Part shown: in pieces, positions 40,359 through 48,849 of the stretch | Position numbering within the stretch: position 1 is the first letter of the stretch | Layout of the letters: every line of letters begins with the position of its first letter | NCBI GenBank assembly: GCA_040772905.1 | Contig: JAXGXJ010000014.1 | Span: 3,812-67,811 of the forward strand | DNA: 64,000 nucleotides | Source of the DNA: JAXGXJ01 sp040772905 | GTDB taxonomy: Bacteria > Actinomycetota > Thermoleophilia > RBG-16-64-13 | Direction of reading: 5' to 3' | Position numbers and translations under genes: made by a program | The notes under the pieces: model-generated | What the model was told of the DNA's origin: nothing | Database searches by the model: none | What the model saw: only the letters and a program-made list of their open reading frames with translations

Positions 40359-42515
40359 ATGCCGGCCACCGGGAAAAGTCCAAGGCGGTGCACGCAGCGC
40401 GACGGGGGAAGTGCTTCCTTCGCGCATCTCACGATAGCGCCGGCCGCCAAGGAGAAGGTCGCCTGCCTCGCTGTGGTCGTGACGGCCGCGGTCATGGTCG
40501 CCATCGTCGCGGCGGCCCTCGTACTGGCCTCGGGGGCTTCCACCCAGGCTCAGGCCGCCTCGCTTCAGTCCACCGCTACCGCCCAGGCGGCTCCTGCCGC
40601 GCCCGAGGTGTCGGTCGCGCCTGGGGCGCCCGCTGCGCCCCTCGCCCCCGCCTCCGAGGGTCCCGCTATCGGTAGCGTCGAGGCCTTCTGGGTCATGGAT
40701 TGGGGTACCAGCAGCTACAAACGCATCGATGCCGCGGTGCGATTTGTGGGTGAGCACACCGTCATCTACGTACACACCCGCGCGCTGGTGAGCGAATCGA
40801 CGGTCACCACGCTGGGCACCGCCTTCGACACGGTGGTCTACCCGGCGGTGACGGAGGCCTACGGGCCGGAGCCCGACCCGGGCATAGACGGCGATCCCCG
40901 TGTGGCTATCCTCATCTATGATTTCTACAACCAGGCCATCGAGGGTTCGTTCAACCCCCGTGACATCCAGCCGGACGGCAGCGAGGTCTCCAACCGGCGC
41001 GAGATGTTCTACCTGAACCAGCAGGCGGTCATCTACGAGCCGCAGAACGCCGGCGCCCTGGCCGCGCACGAGTTCGCCCACCTGGTGCTGCACTATCGCG
41101 ACACGATGCTCGATCCGTCGCCGTACGCCGCGCCCGAGGTCGAATGGCTCACGGAGGGTTTCACCACCTACGCCGAGCACATCTCCGGATACGACACGCG
41201 CGTGGGCAGCCAGTTGCGTGCCTTCACCAGCGAGCCCGATACCAGCCTCACCCGCTGGATGGGCTTCCGGGCGAACTACGGTGCCTCGTATGCGTTCATG
41301 CGTTACCTGGGGGATCGGTTCGGGCCCGAGTTCATCCGCGCTCTGATAGAGGAGCCGCTGGACGGTGCGGCCGGGCTCAACGCGGCGCTGCGCACGTTCG
41401 ACTCGTTCCAGAGCTTCCCGACCGTGTTCGACGACTGGGTGGTGGCCAACTTCTTGGACACTCGTCCTCCCGCGAACCCGCCCTATGTCTACAACGATCT
41501 CTCCGTCGCCGCGACGCCCGTGGCGCTCACCGGCCCGGCGCCCTTGCTGGGGACGAGCACGGTCAAGGACTACGCCGCTGCCTATCTCGATTTTCCGGCC
41601 ACGGCGCGCGAAGCCGCCTTCCAGGCCGTGGTCGACGGCACCGATGGCGCCCCGCTGCAGGCGGCGCTCATCTCGTGGGATAGCGATGGGCTCATGTATC
41701 CGCTGGTGCAGCGCTTCGACCTGGCCAACTCGGCGGCCGGGGACACGGTGACGTCTCCCAAGGGCTATGACCGGCACACCCTGGTCGTGTGGGCGCGGGG
41801 CACGGTGGGCTCAGCGGCCTCGTACGAGTTCCGCTACAGCGGCTGTGCCGACCCGCCCGCGGGGGTGCAGTTCCTCGACATGAGCGGCTCCGACCACTTC
41901 TACGAATACGCGGCGCTGCTTCTCAGCCTGGGCGTCATCAGCGGCAGGGAAGTGCCTGAGGGTTCCGGGTTGTGGTTCTTCGCCGGTAAGGAGAACGTCA
42001 CTCGGGCACAGTTCGCCAAGATGGTCATGGAGGCCATCGGCCTGCACACCGCCGGGATCGAGGGCTTGGACGACCCCACCTTCAAAGACGTGCGCCCGGT
42101 GTACAAGCAGGGTCAGCCTGAGGTCTATCCCTTCGACTACATAGAGGAGGCGGCGGCGCTGGGTATCGTCACCGGCTTCAGTGACGGCTACTTCCGGCCC
42201 TACCGGGCCATCACGCGCACTCAGTTGGTGCTGATGATCGTGCGCGGGGCTGCGGCCGCCGGTGCGCCGCTGCCGCTCTACGAGGGCGATGAACGGGTGT
42301 TCGTGGATGTCATCCCGTCCCATCCCCGCTATCGCGAGATCATGACGGCCTACAGCGCCGGCATCCTCAGCGGCAGCCTGGTCAACGGGCGTCTGTACTT
42401 CTATCCCGACTCGTCCGCCAGCCGGAATCACGTGGCCAAGATGACCGCCAACCTGGTGGGTCACATCGAGGGTTACGTGTCCCCCGAGCCGGGCGACACA
42501 CTTCCTGAGCCGTAG
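40359..42515 (+). CDS. Secreted gluzincin-type metalloprotease with three SLH domains
   Basis: About 718 residues. A membrane-spanning signal (VACLAVVVTAAVMVAIVAAALVLASG) leads to an Ala/Pro-rich stretch and a peptidase domain with HEFAH (His237, Glu238, His241) and, 25 residues later, WLTEGF (Glu266): the HExxH...E arrangement of gluzincins, closest in style to hyicolysin-like M30 peptidases. Three SLH repeats close the protein (about 510-705; YEYAALLLSLGVISG, TRAQFAKMVM, FKDVRPVYK, ALGIVTGFSDGYFRPYRAITRTQ). It is probably anchored to the wall polysaccharide and degrades extracellular protein or processes surface proteins. ATG 40359 is chosen from the promoter position; ATG 40350 overlaps the -10 box. 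Confidence 0.88.
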   Translation: MPATGKSPRRCTQRDGGSASFAHLTIAPAAKEKVACLAVVVTAAVMVAIVAAALVLASGASTQAQAASLQSTATAQAAPAAPEVSVAPGAPAAPLAPASEGPAIGSVEAFWVMDWGTSSYKRIDAAVRFVGEHTVIYVHTRALVSESTVTTLGTAFDTVVYPAVTEAYGPEPDPGIDGDPRVAILIYDFYNQAIEGSFNPRDIQPDGSEVSNRREMFYLNQQAVIYEPQNAGALAAHEFAHLVLHYRDTMLDPSPYAAPEVEWLTEGFTTYAEHISGYDTRVGSQLRAFTSEPDTSLTRWMGFRANYGASYAFMRYLGDRFGPEFIRALIEEPLDGAAGLNAALRTFDSFQSFPTVFDDWVVANFLDTRPPANPPYVYNDLSVAATPVALTGPAPLLGTSTVKDYAAAYLDFPATAREAAFQAVVDGTDGAPLQAALISWDSDGLMYPLVQRFDLANSAAGDTVTSPKGYDRHTLVVWARGTVGSAASYEFRYSGCADPPAGVQFLDMSGSDHFYEYAALLLSLGVISGREVPEGSGLWFFAGKENVTRAQFAKMVMEAIGLHTAGIEGLDDPTFKDVRPVYKQGQPEVYPFDYIEEAAALGIVTGFSDGYFRPYRAITRTQLVLMIVRGAAAAGAPLPLYEGDERVFVDVIPSHPRYREIMTAYSAGILSGSLVNGRLYFYPDSSASRNHVAKMTANLVGHIEGYVSPEPGDTLPEP

Positions 42516-42573
42516 ACGCAGACCGTCCTGGGGCCGTCCCGGGTCCGGCCCATCGTCTATCATGGTAGATAAC

Positions 42574-43350
42574 ATGGCCAAATCTCGCCGTTCACACGCG
42601 CAGTCTCTCGGTCCTGGATCGTCGTCACAGACGGCCGCTCGCCCGGCCGTCGAGCCGGTGGCGATGTCCACCGGTGATGCCGTCTTGGCCGAGGGATGGA
42701 TGGACGGCGCCGTGCACGGAGACGGCTCCGACGGCGGCGGCGGAGTGGAGTTCGCCGACCTCCTCCCCGACGTCCAGGTGCACGACCGCGATCGCCGTCG
42801 CGAGCGGCGCTTGGTGGAGGCGGCCTGCCGCGGAGAGTCGTCGGCGGTGGAGGCCCTCTACCGCAGCCACTACGACACCATATACCGCTACGTGCTCCTC
42901 CGCCTGGGCTCGCCCAGTGCCGCCGAGGACGTCACCAGCCAGGTGTTCATGGGCATGCTGCGTGGTCTGGGGCGCTACACCGACGAAGGCAAACCCTTCC
43001 TGGCTTGGCTGTATGGCATCGCACAGAAGCAGATCGCCCTCTTCTATCGTGGCCAGCGTCGCGCACCGACCAACGTGGACCTCGACGCCGCCGCCGAACT
43101 CGCCGCCCAGACGGCCGGCCCGCAGGCGACGGCGGAGCAGCGCGAACTGCGTACCCACATGGCCCGCGCTCTGGGGCAGGTGCCCGAGGGGCAGCGTGAG
43201 GTGCTGATGCTCCGCTACATCCTCTCCATGTCGTTGGCCGAGACGGCCGCCATCGTGGGGCGAACCGAGGGCGCGGTCAAGCAATTGCAGCTGCGGGGGT
43301 TGGCGACGCTCAAGACCGTCTTGGGACGGGAGCACCCCGGCCTTCACTGA
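42574..43350 (+). CDS. ECF-type RNA polymerase sigma factor
   Basis: A 258-residue sigma-70-family factor. After a low-complexity N-terminus of about 70 residues, region 2 reads AVEALYRSHYDTIYRYVLLRLGSPSAAEDVTSQVFMGMLRGLGRYTDEGKPFLAWLYGIAQKQIALFYRGQRR, and region 4 reads LGQVPEGQREVLMLRYILSMSLAETAAIVGRTEGAVKQLQLRGLATLK, both typical of ECF factors. The ATG at 42574 was chosen; an ATG at 42562 overlaps TATCAT (42558-42563), a possible -10 box. The next gene encodes a one-helix membrane protein that may be its anti-sigma factor. Targets are unknown, but the surrounding genes encode cell-surface proteins. Confidence 0.88.
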   Translation: MAKSRRSHAQSLGPGSSSQTAARPAVEPVAMSTGDAVLAEGWMDGAVHGDGSDGGGGVEFADLLPDVQVHDRDRRRERRLVEAACRGESSAVEALYRSHYDTIYRYVLLRLGSPSAAEDVTSQVFMGMLRGLGRYTDEGKPFLAWLYGIAQKQIALFYRGQRRAPTNVDLDAAAELAAQTAGPQATAEQRELRTHMARALGQVPEGQREVLMLRYILSMSLAETAAIVGRTEGAVKQLQLRGLATLKTVLGREHPGLH

Positions 43351-43493
43351 CCCGGCCGCTCGCGCTCGCGCCGGTGCGCGATGCCCGCGCGTCATCTGAC
43401 GGCGTCGTCCGCGCCGGCGTCGTCGGCTGTGCATGGCGCCCAAGATGTCGCGTAACTTCTCCGGCGCGTCGGCAATATAGCCACTGATGCACC

Positions 43494-44636
43494 ATGTCTA
43501 GAGGCATATTCGACAAGTGGCGAGCGGCATTCAAAGGGACGCGCGGTGAGCGCGAGCTTTCCGCTGTCGCAGCCACGGGCGCACCCGGCGGCTCTGTCGC
43601 CGATCTCGACGTGGTGAGCCAGCCCATCGATGCGTCTTTGCTCTTCGTCAGCCGCGAGCTGTCCGGCCTCACCTGGCTGTCTGTCTCGGCGGCCGCGAAG
43701 GAGCGCGGCTGGGCAGCGTTGCAGCGTGAGATGGAGCGGCACCCGGTGAAGGCTTCCGCCCAGGGTGCCCGCGGCACCAAAGGCGTGGCTGCTCCGGCGG
43801 TCAAAGGCGCCGGCGCCGGCAGCGGGGCGCGCACAGTCCGGCCGCGTAACCTGAAATGGGCCCTCGGCTCCGCGGTAGGGGTCGTGGCCATCGTGGCGGC
43901 CGTACTGGGTAGTTATAGCGGCGGCCTTCTCCAGACCGGCGGCGACGGCGACGGTCCCGGTACGGTGGCCTCCGTGGTCACCTCCGACACCACGGCGCCC
44001 GATACCACAGCGCCCGATACCACAGCGCCCGACACTGCTCCTTCTGTCACCACTCCCACCACCGTTCCCGCCACAGCCGGTGGCGTCGACAGCAACGACG
44101 GCGTCCAGCCCACCGTGACCGCCGGTCCGGTCGTCACCGAAGGTCCCGTGACCACCGGCGGCACGCAGTCCACGGCGCCGGCCGGCACCACCCCGAACAC
44201 TCCCGCCACCACGAGCGGCTCCAGCGGCTCCGGTGGTTCCACCGGCACCGGTTCCACCACCACGCAGCCGCCACGGACGACCACTACTGGTCAGCAGCAG
44301 ATGGCGGCGGCACAGCGCATCGGGTCCGCCCAGGCGGCGGTCGTATATCTGGCCGACTTGGTTCTCACCGGCAACACCTCCGGCGCCCGTGCGCTGGTGG
44401 CTCCTGAGGCCCAGAGCGCGCTGGCCTACATGATCGCCTCGCTCACCGACCCCAACGGTCACAAGATCCTCGGCGCCCAGACGCTCAGCGACGGCACCGT
44501 GCGCGTGAGCCTGCAGATCACCGACCGGGTCGTGAACAACGCCGGTGACTATGTGGAGAAGGACAGGGGCTTCGTCATCCGCGTGCGGGTCGACGGTGAA
44601 GATGCCGTGATCACCGCCATCAACGCGGGTTCGTGA
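43494..44636 (+). CDS. Single-pass membrane protein, putative anti-sigma factor
   Basis: A 380-residue protein downstream of the ECF sigma gene. Residues 1-118 are soluble and basic toward the membrane; one helix lies at about 122-146 (LKWALGSAVGVVAIVAAVLGSY). Then comes a long Thr/Pro/Gly-rich linker (about 150-265) with a repeated DTTAP unit, and a C-terminal domain of about 110 residues (AQRIGSAQAAVVYLADLVLTGNTSGARALVAPEAQ) ending GFVIRVRVDGEDAVITAINAGS. The topology (cytoplasmic N-domain, one helix, external domain) and its position after a sigma gene fit an anti-sigma factor, but no zinc-binding HxxxCxxC motif is present, so this is inference. Confidence 0.6.
   Translation: MSRGIFDKWRAAFKGTRGERELSAVAATGAPGGSVADLDVVSQPIDASLLFVSRELSGLTWLSVSAAAKERGWAALQREMERHPVKASAQGARGTKGVAAPAVKGAGAGSGARTVRPRNLKWALGSAVGVVAIVAAVLGSYSGGLLQTGGDGDGPGTVASVVTSDTTAPDTTAPDTTAPDTAPSVTTPTTVPATAGGVDSNDGVQPTVTAGPVVTEGPVTTGGTQSTAPAGTTPNTPATTSGSSGSGGSTGTGSTTTQPPRTTTTGQQQMAAAQRIGSAQAAVVYLADLVLTGNTSGARALVAPEAQSALAYMIASLTDPNGHKILGAQTLSDGTVRVSLQITDRVVNNAGDYVEKDRGFVIRVRVDGEDAVITAINAGS
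43986..44030 (+). repeat. Three tandem 15-bp repeats coding DTTAP
   Basis: Units beginning GACACCACGGCGCCC, GATACCACAGCGCCC and GATACCACAGCGCCC lie head to tail inside the linker of the putative anti-sigma gene. The last two are identical, suggesting recent slippage. Confidence 0.8.
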
Positions 44637-44661
44637 GAAGGGTGATTCAGAACATGAAGGT

Positions 44662-44690
44662 TTGGTCCACCCATCATCGAACGTTATACT
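44662..44690 (+). promoter_or_regulatory. Promoter of the giant SLH protein gene
   Basis: A -35 TTGGTC (44662-44667) and -10 TATACT (44685-44690) are separated by exactly 17 bp. Transcription would start near 44697, giving a leader of about 225 nt. Confidence 0.7.
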
Positions 44691-44698
44691 GTTCATCT

Positions 44699-44722
44699 CG
44701 TGCAGCTGGCCTGCACGTTTTT
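44699..44722 (+). terminator. Hairpin plus T5: upstream terminator or 5'-end stem-loop
   Basis: CGTGCAG (44699-44705) / CTGCACG (44711-44717) with a five-base loop is followed by TTTTT (44718-44722). It can terminate the anti-sigma-like transcript ending at 44636. Because it lies right at the predicted start of the next transcript, the same hairpin would also cap that mRNA. Confidence 0.75.
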
Positions 44723-44920
44723 GCTGGTCTGAAACGGCGGGGGGAAGATCTTGCCTCCCCCGGCCTCGACAGAGTTTGCCACCCCGCGTTGGTAGGCGCG
44801 GGCGTGAGCCCAGAAAAGAAGGGAGGTGACTCGTTCTTTTCTTCCTACACTACCGTTCTCTCAGTAGGAAATGGCAAGAACCATTCAGCTATGAGTAAAC
44901 AAGTATCAAGGAGAGCTTCC
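44723..44920 (+). promoter_or_regulatory. Structured 5' leader of the giant SLH protein gene
   Basis: Between the T5 hairpin and the ATG are three more perfect inverted repeats: CCCGCG/CGCGGG (44783-44788, 44797-44802), AGAAAAGAA/TTCTTTTCT (44812-44820, 44834-44842; its 13-base loop holds GGGAGGTGA), and TTCCTAC/GTAGGAA (44842-44848, 44864-44870). A G-run/C-run pair near 44740-44762 adds another. I recognise no known riboswitch. AAGGAG at about 44908 is the ribosome binding site. Confidence 0.5.
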
Positions 44921-47900
44921 ATGCAGAAACGCACCCTCAAGGTGGCGATTCTGGCCGCTCTCACCATCGTCCTGGTCTTCAGCATGAGCGCTGCCGCTTT
45001 CGCGCAGCCGTCTCAGTATTCCGACCTCAACGGCGCCACTGTCGGCCCGTACAAGGTCACGCTGGAGCAGGTCTCGGCTATCGCTGATGTCGAAAGCGGC
45101 ATGTTCCGCCCGTATGCCGACATCACCCGCGCTGAGTTCGCCGTAATGGCGGTCAAAGCGTTCGATATCCCCTTGGTGAATCCGGCCACGCCGTCCTTCT
45201 CGGACGTCCCCGCCACTCACGCTCTGTATCAGTACATCGAAGCAGCCTACAAAGCCGGTATCATCCAGGGCTACACCGATGGTAAATTCGGTGCCGCCGA
45301 TACCGCCACCAGGCAGCAGATGCTTTCCATCATCGCCCGGTACGTAGGCGGCAAAGCCGGCTACTACGCCGCTGGCGTGTGGAACTTCCGTACCCCCGCT
45401 GAGATCGACGCGCTCGTCGCCCACTTCGGCGATGCCGCCTCCATCGATCCGGCCCACAAGACCGCTATGGCCTTCTCGTATGCCATGGGCATCACCCTCG
45501 GCAACGCCCAGGGCAACCTGGCTCCCTTGAGCAAGACCATGCGCCTCCAGGCCGCGGCCATGCTTATCCGCTCCACGGAGCTGGTCCCCTTCAACGCGGC
45601 GTACCCGGCTGACGTGGTCCAGGTCACTGCCGATAAGAGCGAGAACCTCATCGGCAAGACTCACACCCTGAAGTTCAAAGTCACCGACGCCGCCGGTCAC
45701 CCGGCTAAAGGCGCTCTCGTCGACTTCGACACCATGTATGCCAACCCGCTCTACGTGGGTAACATCAGCCCGCAGGCTGCGCTGACCGACGCCTTCGGCG
45801 AGGTCTCAGTCAATCTGTATTCGGCCGAGCCCGGCACCCAGCGTGTGACCGCTACGGTTCAGACCATCACCGGTCCGGCTACCACGGTGGCCACCAAGTA
45901 CTGGGTCGCCCTCGACGAGATCTATATCCTCGACGAGACCCGCGTGGCTGAGAACAACGCCGGCGACGCCCATGAGTGGTGTGCCCGCGTGGTCGTCATC
46001 GGCCCGGGCCCGCGTTCTACCAGCCAGTTCGACTGGTACAACGTGATCGACGCCTCTTACGACCCGACCGATCTCCAGACCGACGACGGCGTGTGGGAGA
46101 GATCCTCAACAACTACAGCGATGAGCTCGCTCTCGATCCTGACGAGATGCCTCGCACCATGGCCAGCATCGGTGTCGAGTGGACGGTCGACTGGACCGAT
46201 CTTGACGATCCCACCAAGGGTAATCGTGGCGAAAGACGACGTGACTGACGCCGACGGCTTCATCGCCTGCATCACCATCAACTCCACCTCCACCGGCAAC
46301 GCCGCCCAAGGAGTTCCAGGCCGCCAGCCTGGTACGGAGAACCCGTATCCACAGATGCTGCTCGATCGCGACACCGCGGATCCTGAGGATTGGGGAGGCC
46401 GACGAGGATTGGGAACAGCAGCCCAAGTCTGTGGCTAGCGCCACGAAGACCCCTGCGGATCCCCCATATCATCGGCGGCGACTCTGACGGCCCCATCACC
46501 CCGGCCTACGCTGCTTGAACAACACCGGTGAGGTCGAGACCTTCACCCTGGAGCTCAAAGACGTCTACGGAAACGTCATCCCCGGTTACACGGTGGAATG
46601 GTGGATCCAGGGCGTGGGCTTCTTCAAGACCGACGACTCCTCCTGGACGGGCGTAGGCGAGACCAACAAAGACTTCGACATCGCTGACGCCGCCGGCAAG
46701 TCCAGCGTGTGGGTCGAGTCCCAGGTCCCGGGCCAGACCATCATCCACTGCAAAGTGATGGATAAGTACGGTCTGCCCTACAAAGAGTGGAACGTGGTCA
46801 AGCAGTGGTACTCCATCGATGAAGTCGCCTTCGTGGACGACTTCGAGGAAATTGATCAACACCGGCCACACCTTCGACGTCAAAGTCTCCGGCGCCAAGT
46901 ATGCTCAAATCTCTGGGATGCTGAACAACAACGGCCTCGCCGATGACCAGGCGCTCCTGGCTCCAAGGCCGACCTCTACGGTGTCGGCGACTACGCCGCC
47001 ACCGAGAACAATAAGCTGGTGTGGAAGACCAACACCGGTGCCGTCGGCCTTCGGACAGGTCATCCGTGTCGATGGTCTGTTCTACACCTCCTTCGCCGAC
47101 ATCCAGCTCGGCGCGGCTGAGTACTGGGCCGACAAGGTCGACGGCGAAGATGATGTCCGCGGTGTGGTCTACCTCGCCGGCAAGACCGTCTACTTCTACA
47201 CCAACATCAGTACCGGTGGCGCTCCTCTGTTCGACGTGGCGCAGCAGCCGGAACACGGTGACGGCTTCCCCTGGTACGTGGGCACCATCACCTCCGCCAC
47301 CCCGGTCATCTGGAAACGCCATGGGTGGGGCGAGCGTGAGCATCAACTCCGTAAAGGGCACCCAGTGGGTCTACGCGGTGGCTGACTACACCGACAACCC
47401 GCAGGACGGCGATCCTCTCAAACCGTCAAGTGGGCTGAACTCCGCTACGACACGGCTGGGAAGGTCTGGCTGGCCGACGCCCGGAAGACTCCGTGAAGAT
47501 CTTCGCCCAGGGCGAAGGCGTCGTGGGTGACCGCTGGGTCAACCCGGTGTCTGAAGACCCGGAAGAGAACACCGAGACCATCGCCGTTCAGGTCTTCGAC
47601 AAGTACGGCAACGCTCTTGGGGGCTACAAAGTGACCTGGGAGATCGTGGGTCAGGGCACGGTTACCGCCAGCCAGATCCCCACCTATCATCCCTATGCTC
47701 ACTTTGAGGATGCGAACCACGATCTTATGGGCCTGAGCTTGGAAGCTGCGCAGGCGGCTGCCACGAATGGCCTTTATGAAGATCAAGGCCTATGCCGGTA
47801 TCGGTGACCTGAACCCGTACTGGAACAGCAACCTGCTGTGGGGCGACTTCTACGAGCAGCTCCGATCCGGACTACGCTCACGACCTCGACGATGACTACG

Positions 47901-48595
47901 CCTGGGGTTGGACCGAGAACCACGAGATCGACTACACCCTCAACCTCGACAGCGCCGCCAACGTGACGCTGGTCCTGGACGAGACCTACGACGACCTCGA
48001 CCTGAGCGACTACACCCACTTCACCAACGTCATCAACATCAAGATCTACCGTCGACAGCTCCTTCTGAAGCAGTACTTTCCGGTGACCAAGGTGTGGACG
48101 CTGGAAGGCGGGCGGCAGCCATCAGTTGGAAGCCGCCTTCAGTGCCGATCTGTTCGATAGCGAGAGCGCGCTTCCGACCGCTCTGACCTACGGTGTCGGT
48201 CCGTTCGTTATCGACAATGATGTGGTCCAGGCTTATGCCCTGAGGTTCCACATGGTTGATCAGTTCGACAACCCGATCGACTGGGCGACCGCCGGCACCC
48301 CCGAGTACCTGAAGCTGCGCGTGACCAGCAATGTTCCCGCGAACAACCTGCTTCAGCCTCTGGGCCCCGGCTTCTGGATGACCGGCGCGCCGGCCTATCC
48401 GGCTGGCTTCGGTGAGTTCACCGACGGTTGGGCGTACCTGTACGACAACCTTGGCGACGCTTACCTGAGCAGCGTCGAGTTCTCGGATGCGGCGGCAACC
48501 CTCGCCGTCAGATCTGGCTCGACGCGGACAACGGCAACATCGTTGACTCAAACGAAATGGCAAGCAACGTCCTCAACGTGGAGATTGTTGAGTAA
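44921..48595 (+). CDS. Giant SLH surface (S-layer-type) protein (frame broken after 46.09 kb)
   Basis: About 1225 codons. ATG 44921 with AAGGAG; signal peptide MQKRTLKVAILAALTIVLVF..AAAFA. Three N-terminal SLH repeats (about residues 30-215; ADITRAEFAVMAVKAFDIP, FSDVPATHALYQYIEAAYKAGIIQGYTDGKFG, and a third with LAPLSKTMRLQAAAMLIRSTELV). Then repeated Ig-like/invasin-type domains (VTADKSENLIGKTHTLKFKVTDAAGHPAKGALVDF; VETFTLELKDVYGNVIPGYTVEWWIQG; TETIAVQVFDKYGNALGGYKVTWEIVGQGTV; ALRFHMVDQFDNPIDWATAG). The frame breaks first at 46094-46097, where one G of four is missing, and an extra A occurs near 46222; sequence sense resumes each time. The true stop is TAA 48593-48595. N-terminal SLH, size and strong leader suggest the main S-layer protein. 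Confidence 0.8.
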
Positions 48596-48632
48596 GTAGC
48601 TTGCTTCCAGTACTCGCTCCTGGGGTGTTGGC

Positions 48633-48663
48633 GGGGATCACCGAAGGTGGTCCCCTGTTTCTG
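48633..48663 (+). terminator. Intrinsic terminator after the giant SLH gene
   Basis: Stem GGGGATCACC (48633-48642) / GGTGGTCCCC (48646-48655) with one G-U pair and a GAA loop, followed by the T-rich TGTTTCTG. It lies 38 bp after the stop codon. Confidence 0.8.
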
Positions 48664-48849
48664 TGCAGGGTCGTGTCGCATGGCGGCAATGCCCGTTTCG
48701 TTGCCTTCGACCAGGGATCGAACCCGCGCCGAGCCTCCCGTGGTAGACGAAAGCGCGATTACGTGCACTCGTCATGCTGCAGGCGCTGATGGTAGTTCTC
48801 GGGTGCCTCACCCCGATCACAGATGGTGGACTCTGGCGATGGGAGGAAG

